This document shows, one piece after another, positions 1-9,415 of a stretch of 43,318 nucleotides of DNA. The DNA comes from Deltaproteobacteria bacterium (GTDB lineage Bacteria > Desulfobacterota > Desulfomonilia > Desulfomonilales > Desulfomonilaceae). The notes below the pieces were generated by a model. The model saw only the letters and a program-made list of their open reading frames with translations. It made no database searches and was not told the DNA's origin. Location of the stretch: contig JAJYDQ010000034.1 in the NCBI GenBank assembly GCA_021777225.1, positions 1 through 43,318 on the forward strand, given 5' to 3'. The translations under genes were made by a program, and so were the position numbers. Within the stretch, counting starts at the first letter, position 1. Every line of letters starts with the position of its first letter.

Positions 1-48
1 CTTGAGTCAGTGTATTGCATGTTCATTTAGTGTGCGTAGGGTATTTAG

Positions 49-114
49 AAACTCCTCAAGGTTGACAACGAGGCTTTCAACGTGGAAGATTACTTGCCTG
101 AGTTAAGGCGATAA
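49..114 (+). other. possible 3' tail of an upstream reading frame
   Basis: A short open stretch ends in TAA at 112-114, 17 bases before the lutB start, and its last residues (NEAFNVEDYLPELRR) look like an ordinary protein C-terminus. In the same frame, stops lie at 28-30, 37-39 and 46-48, so if it is the end of a real gene that gene is frameshifted or degraded here. It may equally be chance; nothing identifies a family. Confidence 0.15.
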
Positions 115-131
115 ATGATTGTGGAGTTCCT

Positions 132-1496
132 ATGAGCGAGACGATTTCTCCCTTAAATTTTCGAAAAAACGCCGCTGCAGCAGTTAAAGACAGAACTCTC
201 CGACATGCCATGCGGACAGCCACTGATATGTTCATTGCCAAGAGAGGTGAAGGAGTGGCGGCTGTTCCAATCGAAGTTTGGAGAGACCAGGCTTCGGCGA
301 TAAGACTGGAGGTCCTTGATAATCTACCGGATTATGTAGACAGGTTTTCTTTTCATGCGACAAAGGCCGGCGCGGTTGTGCACCATGCTTCTGACGCCGA
401 AACAGCAAGGGAAACCATATTTCACATCCTGAAGGATCGTGGAGCAAGAAAGATCGTTAAATCCAAGTCCATGATTACGGAAGAGATCCACCTTAACGAA
501 TACCTTGAGGATCAAGACTTCCATGTAGTGGAAACCGACCTCGGAGAGTACATAGTCCAGATCGCAGGGGAGAAACCATCTCACATCCTTGCGCCCGCCA
601 TCCACAAAGACCGGCGACAGGTCGGCGCACTGTTTGCGGAAAAACTCCATGTGCCATATTCTGACGATCCTGCCGTCCTCACCAAGATAGCAAGAAATGT
701 CCTCAGACAAGAATTTCTAACTGCTGACGCAGGGATTTCAGGGGCCAATTTTGCAGTGGCTGATACGGGAACCATCGCAATATTCACCAATGAAGGCAAT
801 GGACGTATGGTGACTACGCTCCCACCCCTGCATATTGCAGTGTTTTCAATTGAGAAGATTATCCCGACGCTAAAGGAACTGTCCCTTTTTACAAAGCTGC
901 TTCCCAGAAGCGCTACCGGGCAGATGTTGTCAAGCTATGTCTCCCTCATAACAGGGTCAAGAAAGCCTGGAGAGTCTACCGGGACGAAGGAATTTCACAT
1001 TGTGCTCCTCGATAACGGCAGGTCCGAAATTCTGAAAGGTGAGTATAGAGAAATTCTCAAGTGTATCCGATGTAGCGCCTGCTTCAATGTATGTCCTGTA
1101 TACAGGGCCATTGGCGGCCATGCTTACGGCGCAACGTATCCTGGCCCAATGGGTGTCGTACTAACATCCTTGCTTGAAGGAATAGACAAAGTTTACCCGC
1201 TGCTCGACGCTACAACGCTCTGTGGAGCATGCATGGAAGTTTGTCCTGTACAAGTTCCGTTGGTAAAACTGTTGACCATGTTACGCGAAGAGCGTGTGAG
1301 CAAAGGACTGACCCCTCTTACCGAACGGGCGGCCATGGCAATGTACGGCGTCGCGACGAAGAGACAATCAGTGTTTTCCCTCGCTCAAAGGGCCTCAAAA
1401 GTTTTCTGGCCTGTCTTAAATAGAATCGCTGAAAAAGGCCGATTGGATCGACTTCCCGTCCCGGCGCCGCAACGGTTCAACGGTGGGAATTCGTAG
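132..1496 (+). CDS. lutB: LutB-like lactate utilisation iron-sulfur protein
   Basis: Cytoplasmic iron-sulfur subunit of the LutABC/YkgEFG type, which oxidises L-lactate to pyruvate. The N-terminal two thirds form the LUD domain. A bacterial two-[4Fe-4S] ferredoxin section follows: C311, C314, C317 and C321 (C-x2-C-x2-C-x3-CP) and then C364, C367 and C371 (LCGACMEVCP), with the family's GGHAYG and YPGPMG motifs between them. At 454 residues it is close to the usual LutB length. The ATG is preceded by GGAG at 5 bases. LutA and LutC are not downstream; the next genes run in the opposite direction, and upstream DNA lies outside the window. It could therefore be a stand-alone LutB-like electron-transfer protein rather than part of a full lactate dehydrogenase. 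The family call is firm; the substrate is inferred. Confidence 0.88.
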   Translation: MSETISPLNFRKNAAAAVKDRTLRHAMRTATDMFIAKRGEGVAAVPIEVWRDQASAIRLEVLDNLPDYVDRFSFHATKAGAVVHHASDAETARETIFHILKDRGARKIVKSKSMITEEIHLNEYLEDQDFHVVETDLGEYIVQIAGEKPSHILAPAIHKDRRQVGALFAEKLHVPYSDDPAVLTKIARNVLRQEFLTADAGISGANFAVADTGTIAIFTNEGNGRMVTTLPPLHIAVFSIEKIIPTLKELSLFTKLLPRSATGQMLSSYVSLITGSRKPGESTGTKEFHIVLLDNGRSEILKGEYREILKCIRCSACFNVCPVYRAIGGHAYGATYPGPMGVVLTSLLEGIDKVYPLLDATTLCGACMEVCPVQVPLVKLLTMLREERVSKGLTPLTERAAMAMYGVATKRQSVFSLAQRASKVFWPVLNRIAEKGRLDRLPVPAPQRFNGGNS

Positions 1497-1498
1497 CA

Positions 1499-1523
1499 AC
1501 AGGTTCAATTAACTGAACCCTGT
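1499..1523. terminator. hairpin between convergent lutB and livF
   Basis: ACAGGTTCA pairs with TGAACCCTGT across a 6-base loop, with one bulged C. It lies directly after the lutB stop and before the end of livF, so it could end transcription from both sides. There is no clear T-tract on either strand, so rho-independent function is uncertain. Confidence 0.4.
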
Positions 1524-1579
1524 AATGAGTGGACCAGAGGTCGAGGAAGGTTAAGTTTGCCGCATTAGTACATGTGGAA

Positions 1580-2284
1580 TTAGTGTTTTCGTCCGAGGTA
1601 GGCTTCTACAATGCGAGAATCAGATTGGAGTTCAGTAGCCGGGCCTTCCTGCGCCACACGTCCACCTTCCAGCACATATGCGTAATCAGCTATTTCCAAC
1701 GCCTTCCTGGCGTTTTGCTCCACCAGCAGGATCGTGGTTCTCTCTTTCAGTTCACTAATAATCCTAAAGACTTCCTGGACAATTAATGGCGCCAAACCAA
1801 GTGACGGTTCATCAAGCATCAGAAGCTTTGGACGGGACATGAGCGCCCGACCGAACGCCAGCATCTGCTGCTCACCACCAGAAAGCAAATCCGCGATCTG
1901 TCGATGACGATTCTTTAAAACAGGAAAACGCAAATAAATTTCGTCAAGATCTTTGGCGACTGCCGAATCCTTACGAGTGTAAGCGCCAAGGAGCAGATTC
2001 TCTTCCACCGTTAATCCCCCCAGAATCTGTCTTCCTTCTGGTACCTGCACCAGCCCCAGAGTAGTTACTCTATCGGCTCGCCATCCTGCGATCTCACGAT
2101 CCTCGAAGCGGATAGACCCGCTATCCGGTCTTAGCAACCCACTGACAGTATTGAGTGTCGTCGATTTGCCGGCCCCATTGGCGCCCACCAAGGCGACAAC
2201 ACTGCCATGAGGGACCTCAAAACTGACACCCTTAAGCGCCGCAATCGCTCCATAAGAGCTATGAAGATCCTGGACTTTTAGCAT
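1580..2284 (-). CDS. livF: branched-chain amino acid-type ABC transporter ATPase (LivF)
   Basis: Second of the two ATPases of a Liv/HAAT-type importer; it powers uptake from the inner face of the membrane. Walker A GANGAGKST, the signature LSGGEQQ and Walker B LLMLDEPSLGL are all intact, and the 234-residue length is typical of LivF. It is the last gene of the minus-strand run livK-livH-livM-livG-livF, starting 45 bases after livG. No strong Shine-Dalgarno is visible before its ATG. Liv-type ATPases serve amino acids, amides, urea or organic and aromatic acids, so the substrate cannot be read from this subunit alone. Confidence 0.93.
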   Translation of the reverse strand: MLKVQDLHSSYGAIAALKGVSFEVPHGSVVALVGANGAGKSTTLNTVSGLLRPDSGSIRFEDREIAGWRADRVTTLGLVQVPEGRQILGGLTVEENLLLGAYTRKDSAVAKDLDEIYLRFPVLKNRHRQIADLLSGGEQQMLAFGRALMSRPKLLMLDEPSLGLAPLIVQEVFRIISELKERTTILLVEQNARKALEIADYAYVLEGGRVAQEGPATELQSDSRIVEAYLGRKH

Positions 2285-2329
2285 ATAAATTGCCCCCGGC
2301 TCTTGCCGTCAAAAACCAGCGATTTTGGC

Positions 2330-3109
2330 CTATTGCTCGCTACCAAGATAAGCCTCAATGACGTGAGGCTCATTTCGGACAAAATCCGGTGGACCCTCAG
2401 CGATTTTTAATCCGAAATTCAACACAACAACCAAATCACTCATACGCATGATCATATCCATATCATGCTCTATGATCAAAATAGTTAGAGAACTTTCTCT
2501 AAGGCTCAGTAAGAATTCACAAAGCCCGTCAGTTTCAGTGCTGTTCATACCGGCCGCAGGCTCGTCCAGAAGTAGGAGACTTGGTCCCAGGGCTAACGCT
2601 CGAGCGATCTCGACCCGCCTTTGATCACCGTAAGAAAGCGCCCGGGCCTGAACATTGGCAAGATGTTCCATCCCCAATATTGCTAGCAGTTTAAGAGCCG
2701 CTGTTCGTGAATCCCGTTCGCCTGACCGGCTGCGGGGAAGACGTAACAGAGTTTCAATTAAAGTCCCACGTTGTCTAAGGTGATGCCCCAAAATTACATT
2801 CTCAAGCACGGACAGGTCTCCGAAAAGCCGAATATTTTGGAACGTACGGCCTACACCACGCTCAGCAATTTTATGCGGAGCCAAGCCGCTGATCAATTGT
2901 CCATCGAGTAGAATCGCTCCTTCAGACAGTGGCCCCAAGCCGCTTACCATATTTATCAGCGTAGTCTTGCCAGCTCCATTGGGACCAATCAGACCACAAA
3001 TAGCCCCACGAGGCACATTGAATGAAACATTCTCGAGCGCCTTTAAACCACCGAATACGCGGGCGACGTTCCTGATTTCCAGCAAAGGCTTGGGTTGTTC
3101 CGGTATCAT
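2330..3109 (-). CDS. livG: branched-chain amino acid-type ABC transporter ATPase (LivG)
   Basis: First ATPase of the Liv-type importer. Walker A GPNGAGKTT, the LivG-typical phrases GVGRTFQNIRLF and GMNSTET, a signature region LSYGDQRR and Walker B LLLLDEPAAGMN are present. The C-terminus carries the LivG-type tail IEAYLG. The length of 259 residues is normal. The ATG overlaps the livM stop as ATGA, which points to translational coupling between the permease and the ATPase. Together with LivF it would form the heterodimeric motor of the transporter. Confidence 0.93.
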   Translation of the reverse strand: MIPEQPKPLLEIRNVARVFGGLKALENVSFNVPRGAICGLIGPNGAGKTTLINMVSGLGPLSEGAILLDGQLISGLAPHKIAERGVGRTFQNIRLFGDLSVLENVILGHHLRQRGTLIETLLRLPRSRSGERDSRTAALKLLAILGMEHLANVQARALSYGDQRRVEIARALALGPSLLLLDEPAAGMNSTETDGLCEFLLSLRESSLTILIIEHDMDMIMRMSDLVVVLNFGLKIAEGPPDFVRNEPHVIEAYLGSEQ

Positions 3110-4035
3110 GACACTCGCTCACGTTTCGGAAACGAGACCAATCTCTTAAAAAGACCCCAGATACGTGGATCCGCAAGCCCTGCCGGTAGGTAGATGATCG
3201 ACAGCATTATTATCAACCCATTGACGATATCACGTTGATCCTTGAGAAATCGCAGCGCCTCAGGCAATGATGTGAGCACGGTGGCGCCAAGGATAGGACC
3301 GACCCAGTGTGTCATGCCTCCCAGCACAGCATAAGCCAGAATATCTACACCACGGCTAAAAACGTAATTATGCGGATCGATCACACGGACGATCGGAGCG
3401 CTGAGCGCCCCGGCTCCGGCCGCAATTGCCGAGCCGAGCACGAACGCGAGAAGTTTATAATGCACTACATTGACCCCTAGCGTTGATGCCGCTGTTTCGT
3501 CTTGCCTTATTGACGCCAGAATCCGACCAAAGCGGGAGTTATGAAGTGTAGCAAGTATATATACGATTACTATTACATAGATCAGTATAGGCCACGTAGT
3601 ATCAGGTAGCCCTAACATGATGGTTGGTGTCCTATAAGTCAGCGTGATTCCCTCAGCGCCATTAAAGATTATTAGTTCCTTATTTTGGCTAAAAAGGTGG
3701 ACAACCTTATCGCCGTTAAGAGCGATGATCCTGACAATCTCACCAAAACCAAGCGTCGCAATTGCGAGATATATGTCGCGCAGACCCAGCACAAGCATTC
3801 CAATTGGTAGAGCCAAAGCCACTCCAAGCGCTATGGCCGCCATAAGGCCAACAATAAAAGGAATATTGGACTGGGTTGAAATGATGGCGACGGTATATGC
3901 TCCTATCGCCATAAAACCGGCGTTGGACAACGAGAGAAGGCCGGTGGCAAGAGTAATGTAGATGCTAAGCCCTAACGCGATGTTGATCAGGATAAAATTA
4001 ATTGTCGAAATATTGTTGCTGACAAATTCGAGCAT
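3106..4035 (-). CDS. livM: branched-chain amino acid-type ABC transporter permease (LivM)
   Basis: Second permease of the Liv-type importer, an integral membrane protein. It has several hydrophobic segments and the LivM motifs LSLSNAGFMAIGAY near the N-terminus, ATLGFGEIVRI in the middle and the coupling-loop region ASIRQDETAASTLGVNV. At 309 residues it is a usual LivM length. It overlaps livG by 4 bases at its 3' end and lies 33 bases after livH. No strong ribosome binding site precedes the ATG, so translation may depend on the upstream gene. Confidence 0.92.
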   Translation of the reverse strand: MLEFVSNNISTINFILINIALGLSIYITLATGLLSLSNAGFMAIGAYTVAIISTQSNIPFIVGLMAAIALGVALALPIGMLVLGLRDIYLAIATLGFGEIVRIIALNGDKVVHLFSQNKELIIFNGAEGITLTYRTPTIMLGLPDTTWPILIYVIVIVYILATLHNSRFGRILASIRQDETAASTLGVNVVHYKLLAFVLGSAIAAGAGALSAPIVRVIDPHNYVFSRGVDILAYAVLGGMTHWVGPILGATVLTSLPEALRFLKDQRDIVNGLIIMLSIIYLPAGLADPRIWGLFKRLVSFPKRERVS

Positions 4036-4068
4036 TATCTTTACTTATCTGTTGATGATACTTGTGTT

Positions 4069-5124
4069 TTAGGCTCGTACGGCTTTGCTGCGTCCAAAGA
4101 TGCCACTAGGCCTTATGAGCAGGACCAGAATCAGCAGAGCGAAAACAAAAGCGTCACGAAAACTGCTGTCAATATAAGCAACGCTGAGGACTCGGATCAT
4201 CCCGACGAGAAAAGCCGCCATGGCAGCGCCTCCTATGCTCCCCATTCCTCCTACAATTATTACGGTGAGACCCGCCAATTCGACCTCACCGCCCATGGTC
4301 GGTTCCAAGCGGTTGAAGGCAAGCCCAAGGAGCACACCCGCAGCCCCAGCAAGAGCGCCGGAAATGAAAAATGTCTGGGCAATCACGTAATCCACATTTA
4401 TGCCGAGCAGACGTGAAGTTCGTTCGCTCCAGGCAATCGCACGAATAGCTCGTCCCATTTGGGTCCGGTTGATGAGCAAACTTAAAACCAGCATGAGCGC
4501 CAAAGAAAGAATTAAGACCAAGGTCTGGATGGGGGAGATAACAGCGTCCGCAGTGATATGGTATGGTTTAACCGGAAACAGATTGGCTGGAAAGCGGGAA
4601 ACCTGTGCTCCGAATTCGTTGATGGCCAAGCTGACCAGGATAAATGTGGCCCCAATTGACGAGATTATCGGCGCCAGGTGAGGAACCTCCCGGATGCGCA
4701 ATGGCCGAATACTACGATAATCAATGACAAACCCCGCCAACATGACTGCTGCCCCTGCGATTGTAATTCCGGTCTTGACAGGAAACGCCCATCTACCAAC
4801 CATCCCCACCAGTAGTAAAATAAAACCGCCCCATAAGACTAGACCACCGGATGTTAGAGATCTCAGGGGCTTAAAAGCGAGTCTGTCCAACAATACCGCC
4901 AGGAATCCGGCGCCTACCATTGCAACCGGGATCGCATACCAGATTGGCCAATTCAATTTTGTCACACAGATAAACGCGAAGAATGCGCCCCACATGAATG
5001 TGGCCCCTTGCGCCAGATTAATGATGTCGAGGACGCCGAAGACGAGGGTGTACCCCATAGCAAAGAGGGCAAGAGCCGCCCCTTGCCACAAGCCATTAAT
5101 CAATTGCTGAGGGAGTTCTGACAT
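4069..5124 (-). CDS. livH: branched-chain amino acid-type ABC transporter permease (LivH), enlarged
   Basis: First permease of the Liv-type importer. LivH hallmarks include GLWQGAALALFAMGYTLVFG at the N-terminus, NLAQGATFMWGAF, a cytoplasmic coupling loop with GRAIRAIAWSERTSRLLGIN, and the late GGMGSIGGAAM region. At 351 residues it is about 50 longer than a usual LivH. The extra length lies at residues 88-139, between two copies of a PLR-containing phrase, and contains two extra hydrophobic stretches (about 93-110 and 118-136). The ATG is preceded by GAAGG at 8 bases. The inserted segment suggests a subfamily with two additional membrane spans. Confidence 0.92.
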   Translation of the reverse strand: MSELPQQLINGLWQGAALALFAMGYTLVFGVLDIINLAQGATFMWGAFFAFICVTKLNWPIWYAIPVAMVGAGFLAVLLDRLAFKPLRSLTSGGLVLWGGFILLLVGMVGRWAFPVKTGITIAGAAVMLAGFVIDYRSIRPLRIREVPHLAPIISSIGATFILVSLAINEFGAQVSRFPANLFPVKPYHITADAVISPIQTLVLILSLALMLVLSLLINRTQMGRAIRAIAWSERTSRLLGINVDYVIAQTFFISGALAGAAGVLLGLAFNRLEPTMGGEVELAGLTVIIVGGMGSIGGAAMAAFLVGMIRVLSVAYIDSSFRDAFVFALLILVLLIRPSGIFGRSKAVRA

Positions 5125-5194
5125 ACACGAACCTTCAATGGAGCGGATAAGAGCCGGAGATGAGTCCGGCTCTTCGTTTCGTAGGAGTTATCTC

Positions 5195-6352
5195 CTATTT
5201 ATATAGCACAAACTTTCCGTTTTTTATGATCTGCACCACAGGAGGATGTACCGGCTCACGTCGAGCGTCGAATGAGAACTTTCCCAAGACCGTATCCATA
5301 TCCCTAATTTTGGCCATAGCGTCCCGGATCGCTGTCGGGTTGCTTGAACCTGCGGTCTTAATGGCGTTGGCAAGGATATAAACCCCGGTGTACGCCTGTG
5401 CTGCGAACTGGTCAGGATTGGCGCCGTATTTCTTGTTATAGGCTTCCACAAAAGCTTTATTGCCGGGCGTATCATTACTAATCAACCAGGCTGCGCCGGT
5501 AATTGCGCCTTCAGCCGCTGGTCCGGCGAGCTGAGCCAATTTCGGGGAATTGAAGCCATTACCACCGATGAAGGGGACAGACTCCGGAATACCAAGCTGC
5601 CGCCCCTGGCTCATAATGCCGGCCGCTTCTTCAGCCAAAGCGGAGACAATAATAGCGTCAGGTTTGAGCCCCTTGATTTTTGTTAGCTGCGCGGAAAAAT
5701 CACTATCGTTCTTGTTAAATGTTTCAGTGGCCAGGATCTGGATGCCTTGATCATTTAGCGCCTTTTTAAAAGCGTCATAGCCACCTTTAGTAAAGACATC
5801 GTCATTCCCATAAAGTATGGCCACTTTCTTGTATCCCAGCTTGTTTTTTGTCTCTTTGATGGTATTGGGTTGGACCAACATTTCGGGAAGACTGTCACGG
5901 AAAATGAAATCTCCCATCTCTACAATACCGGCGGCGGTATTGGATACCGCTAAAACCGGCACTTTTGCGGCTTGAGCAATAGGATCAGCCGCTTTGGCTG
6001 AGTTAGAAAGCGTTGGGCCCAGAATGGCGACCACCTTATATTCTTTGATCAGCTTGTCAAACGCGGTGATAGCGCCTTCTTTTGTCGAACGATCATCCTC
6101 GGTAATCAGTTTTATCTTGGCTGCTCCAAGCATTCCGGACTGATTTATTTGTTCGACAGCGAGTTCTGAGGCGTTTTTCTGAGTCGAGCCGTAAACCGCT
6201 GCGGCTCCGGTCATCGACCAGACAGCCCCAATCGGAATTTCTCCGCTCAAAGAGCTTGCGCTCTCTGCAGTGGCGGAACTTACATCAATAGCAGTGAAAC
6301 AGACCAAAAGTAGCATAAAAATCATAGGGAATAAAAACAAACGGGCCTTCAT
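5195..6352 (-). CDS. livK: periplasmic ligand-binding protein of Liv-type ABC transporter (LivK-like)
   Basis: Substrate-binding protein (type I periplasmic-binding fold, peripla_BP_6 family) that captures the ligand and delivers it to LivHM. A Sec signal peptide occupies roughly residues 1-29 (basic start, long hydrophobic core, small residues before the likely cut). The mature part begins with the family phrase PIGAVWSMTGAAAVYG and continues with ELAVEQIN, and AAGIVEMGDFIFR is typical of the hinge region. The length of 385 residues is normal. GGAGG precedes the ATG by a suitable distance. It is the first transporter gene after the thiolase and DUF35 genes. The ligand is unknown; the beta-oxidation context suggests an acid rather than a plain amino acid. 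Confidence 0.92.
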   Translation of the reverse strand: MKARLFLFPMIFMLLLVCFTAIDVSSATAESASSLSGEIPIGAVWSMTGAAAVYGSTQKNASELAVEQINQSGMLGAAKIKLITEDDRSTKEGAITAFDKLIKEYKVVAILGPTLSNSAKAADPIAQAAKVPVLAVSNTAAGIVEMGDFIFRDSLPEMLVQPNTIKETKNKLGYKKVAILYGNDDVFTKGGYDAFKKALNDQGIQILATETFNKNDSDFSAQLTKIKGLKPDAIIVSALAEEAAGIMSQGRQLGIPESVPFIGGNGFNSPKLAQLAGPAAEGAITGAAWLISNDTPGNKAFVEAYNKKYGANPDQFAAQAYTGVYILANAIKTAGSSNPTAIRDAMAKIRDMDTVLGKFSFDARREPVHPPVVQIIKNGKFVLYK

Positions 6353-6455
6353 GTCTCATGCCTCCATTTCGGATATGTGTGAATATAGACGGAAGTCCTC
6401 CGTCTCACTGAATTTTTACAAAATGACAACTGGAAAAGTTATATAGACTGGCCAG

Positions 6456-6869
6456 TCAAGCTTGCGTCAACACATAGCTCAACCGGTCGTTGTCCAGGTC
6501 GACGACCTTTAACTTCATTTTCATGCCAGGTTTTATGTTTTCCTCTTTGAGAGATTTGTCGAGACGCCCGAAAACTTTAACCCCATCATCAAATTGGGCC
6601 ACTCCAAGAATGTAAGGAACGTCATTTTCAAATCCGGCCGGAGCATACATGGCCTGAGTAAAAGTGATCAAATCACCAACACCCGGAACATCGAACCATT
6701 CCATTTCGTCACTCAGACATGCATTGCAGTCGCTACGAGGCGGAAAGAATTTTGCGCCGCATGATTTGCAGGCTGTCCCGCAAACTTTTCCTTCTTTAAG
6801 AAGATCAACGAACTTTTCAGCCTTGGTTGTAGACGTAAAACTTACGATGCCAAATTGTTCAAACCCCAT
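6456..6869 (-). CDS. DUF35 Zn-ribbon/OB-fold acyl-CoA-associated protein
   Basis: Small protein of the DUF35 family, with an N-terminal rubredoxin-like zinc ribbon followed by an OB fold. These proteins form complexes with thiolase-like enzymes and are thought to help bind acyl-CoA. The zinc ligands are visible as CKSCGAKFFPPRSDCNAC, followed by the family phrase EWFDVPGVGDLITFT. The chosen ATG at 6869 has the strong site GGAGGAG five bases upstream; a longer frame to 6935 adds 22 unconserved residues. It sits between the thiolase and the transporter genes in the same direction, matching the thiolase-DUF35 pairing seen in many bacteria and archaea. Confidence 0.85.
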   Translation of the reverse strand: MGFEQFGIVSFTSTTKAEKFVDLLKEGKVCGTACKSCGAKFFPPRSDCNACLSDEMEWFDVPGVGDLITFTQAMYAPAGFENDVPYILGVAQFDDGVKVFGRLDKSLKEENIKPGMKMKLKVVDLDNDRLSYVLTQA

Positions 6870-7159
6870 GTTCTCCTCCGATATTTTCAGCCGATCGGTC
6901 ATTATTGTTGTTGTTAGAGACGCATCCTGCGTCATCGGGTCAGGTTCAGCCTGGGCCGAATCTTCTAGAGAATTCGATGGTCCATCTTGAATGGGCTGAT
7001 TCCTTGATGCCGGAGAAGACCTTGTGGCAGGCCGGCTCGGATTCTATCTTCTTCTGGTCCGGCTCAGGGTCATTGTAGTCTTCAGTTTTCTCTATGTCCG
7101 CGTTGGCTGACACGGCATCCTCTATAAACTCATCATATCAGGATTGAGACATTTAATGA

Positions 7160-8314
7160 TCAATCTACGCTGAATATGCTCACGTTCCCGTAAATCCCCA
7201 CTCCACCGATATTGTGAACTAGTCCGATCTTTGCGTTAGGGACCTGCATTGGACCAGCGGCTCCACGTAACTGCAAGACTATTGTCCTGATTTGAGAACC
7301 CCCAGTCGCACCGATAGGATGCCCCTTGGAAAGCAGGCCTCCATCTACGTTAACGGGAATTCGGCCTTCTTTGTAGGTTTCTTTATTCCTAATCAGTTCT
7401 TTTCCTTTTCCCGGTTCTGCAAACCCAAGGTCTTCGTAAGCCATCATTTCCGCTATTGTGAAACAATCATGAACTTCAGCGACATCAATGTCTTTGGGAC
7501 CCAAACCAGCCATGTCATAAGCTCTACGGGCCGCCAACTGAGCGCATTTGAGACCGCTGAATGTGTCTCTGCCGGCCATGTTTATCGGGGCCGTCGCCAT
7601 GCCTAGCCCCCTAATCCATACGGGTTTTTCACAAAGCTCTTTGGCCTTCTGTTCAGAGGCAAGAATGACACAGGAAGACCCGTCCGCATTTGCGCAACAG
7701 TCCATCATTTTAAGTGGAGTGGCGATATATTTGGGTTCCATGATCTTATCAAGGGTAAGCGATTTCCGGAACACCGCTTTCTCGTTGACTACACCGTAGG
7801 TCGATGACTTCAGACGAATCAAACCCAAGTCTTCTTCTGTTGTCCCGAATTTTTCAAAATGGCCTCTAGCGTACATTGCGTAATAGGCAGGCATCATGGT
7901 GCCGAAGGGCGCTTCCCACTGAATGTCGGCGCCTCTTCCCATTCTCTCCTGGGATTCCGCAGAAGAGATCTCCGACATTTTTTGAAATCCAAGTACCATT
8001 ACGACATCATGAAGACCCGACGCTATAAGGGCGTACGCCGTCCTCAATCCACTCGAACTTGACGAACACACGCTTTCCACATAAAAAGTCGGCTGAGGAT
8101 TCAGCCCCAAATATTCAGCTACCAACCCTGCGGGGGTCCTTTGTTTGTCATATTCGGGGGCCGAGCAAATTACGGAAGCGTCTATTTGCTCTGTTTTTAT
8201 TCCCGATCCACCAAGCGCATCTTTAAACGCCTCAAAAGCAAGTTCGCGAATTGACCCAGGATACGCGCGAACAAATGCGCTTTGTCCAACCGCTATGACC
8301 CCTACTTTTGGCAT
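7160..8314 (-). CDS. thiolase family acyl-CoA acetyltransferase (SCP-x type)
   Basis: Thiolase of the SCP-2/SCP-x-like class that pairs with DUF35 proteins. The nucleophile is C83, in ESVCSSSSSGL; the later active-site regions are EVHDCFTIAEMMAYEDLGF and GGLLSKGHPIGATGG. The length of about 384 residues fits the family. The start at 8314 is chosen because AAGGAGG lies just upstream; the longer frame to 8341 would place that site inside the gene. The gene is the first of the minus-strand run that continues with DUF35 and livKHMGF, and it is divergent from the hydroxyacyl-CoA dehydrogenase at 8533. It probably performs the thiolytic step of a beta-oxidation route; the true substrate is unknown. 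Confidence 0.9.
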   Translation of the reverse strand: MPKVGVIAVGQSAFVRAYPGSIRELAFEAFKDALGGSGIKTEQIDASVICSAPEYDKQRTPAGLVAEYLGLNPQPTFYVESVCSSSSSGLRTAYALIASGLHDVVMVLGFQKMSEISSAESQERMGRGADIQWEAPFGTMMPAYYAMYARGHFEKFGTTEEDLGLIRLKSSTYGVVNEKAVFRKSLTLDKIMEPKYIATPLKMMDCCANADGSSCVILASEQKAKELCEKPVWIRGLGMATAPINMAGRDTFSGLKCAQLAARRAYDMAGLGPKDIDVAEVHDCFTIAEMMAYEDLGFAEPGKGKELIRNKETYKEGRIPVNVDGGLLSKGHPIGATGGSQIRTIVLQLRGAAGPMQVPNAKIGLVHNIGGVGIYGNVSIFSVD

Positions 8315-8532
8315 ACAACCTCCTTGTTCAGGAATCTTCACTCACTGATAAATTCTTTTTATGTTACCACACCATCAATTCAAGAGCAATGCCATTACCG
8401 GTTTAATTTTTGTCGGAAACTCTTGATCAAAGCTCTACTCTCTGATAAATCTGAAAAGATGTTCAAAACATACCTTTTTTCAAATTCTATAGTTAGGGTC
8501 TATTAGTTCCCATTTAGAAGGGAGAATTGTAG

Positions 8533-9387
8533 ATGGAGATCAAAAGAATTGGCGTAATAGGCGCAGGGCTTATGGGCGGTGGCATTGCTCAAGTAGCGGC
8601 TCAGAGCGGCTTCCAGGTAAATCTTATGGATGTCGAAGAGAGATTCATCGCCAAAGGCATTGCTACGATCGAAAAGAACCTCAAACGTCAGGTGGACAAA
8701 GGCTCTCTCCAGGCTGATGAATCCGCCGCTATTCGGGGTCGTATTACCACTTGCCTCAACTTGGCTGAATTGGCGCAAAATGTGGACATGACGATTGAAG
8801 CAGTTATAGAGAACCTTGACCTGAAAAAAAAGGTTTACAAGGAACTCGATTCTCTGGCCGCCCCTAATGTTATCTTCGCATCAAACACCTCAGCGTTGAG
8901 CATAACAGAGATGGCAGGCGCCACAAACAGACAGGACAAATTTATAGGCATGCATTTCTTTAATCCTGTTCCAGTAATGAAACTAGTGGAACTTATACGA
9001 GGTTACGGGACGTCGAATGAGACAGTCAAAATCACAAAGGACGTCGCAAATAGAATGGGGAAAACCGCCATTGAGGTCCTGGAAGCCCCTGGATTCGTGG
9101 TTAACAGGATCCTTGTTCCGATGGTTATCGAAGCGATTTGTGTGCTTCAGGAAGGGCTGGCCAGCGCTGCTGAAATTGACGAGGGCATGAAGCTTGGAGC
9201 CAACCATCCGATGGGACCCTTGGCGCTTGCTGATCTGGTTGGTTTGGATACCTTACTCAGTGTTCAGCAACATCTTTATGAAGAATTCGGAGACCCGAAA
9301 TACAGGCCACCGGTATTGCTAAAGAAAATGGTAAGAGCAGGCCGACTGGGTAGAAAAAGCGGCAAGGGATTTTACGATTATTCATAA
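8533..9387 (+). CDS. 3-hydroxyacyl-CoA (3-hydroxybutyryl-CoA) dehydrogenase
   Basis: NAD-dependent oxidation of 3-hydroxyacyl-CoA to 3-ketoacyl-CoA in beta-oxidation, or the reverse reduction in butyrate formation. The Rossmann motif [11 protein letters not shown] is at residues 10-20. The catalytic set is visible: S120 in [10 protein letters not shown]141 in [15 protein letters not shown] and N191 in FVVNRIL. The C-terminal domain carries [15 protein letters not shown] and ends [11 protein letters not shown], as in Hbd/PaaH proteins. The length of 284 residues is exactly that of the family. It is preceded by AGAAGGGAGA and followed at 28 bases by an acyl-CoA dehydrogenase, so the two form a small operon divergent from the thiolase. 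Confidence 0.93.
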   Translation: MEIKRIGVIGAGLMGGGIAQVAAQSGFQVNLMDVEERFIAKGIATIEKNLKRQVDKGSLQADESAAIRGRITTCLNLAELAQNVDMTIEAVIENLDLKKKVYKELDSLAAPNVIFASNTSALSITEMAGATNRQDKFIGMHFFNPVPVMKLVELIRGYGTSNETVKITKDVANRMGKTAIEVLEAPGFVVNRILVPMVIEAICVLQEGLASAAEIDEGMKLGANHPMGPLALADLVGLDTLLSVQQHLYEEFGDPKYRPPVLLKKMVRAGRLGRKSGKGFYDYS

Positions 9388-9415
9388 TTGAGAGAAGTCA
9401 TTTTTGGAGGACGAC

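Noticed and set aside
6946-7113. 55-residue minus-strand GTG frame between thiolase and DUF35
   Set aside because: Weak start and no family; kept only as an observation, not as a gene.
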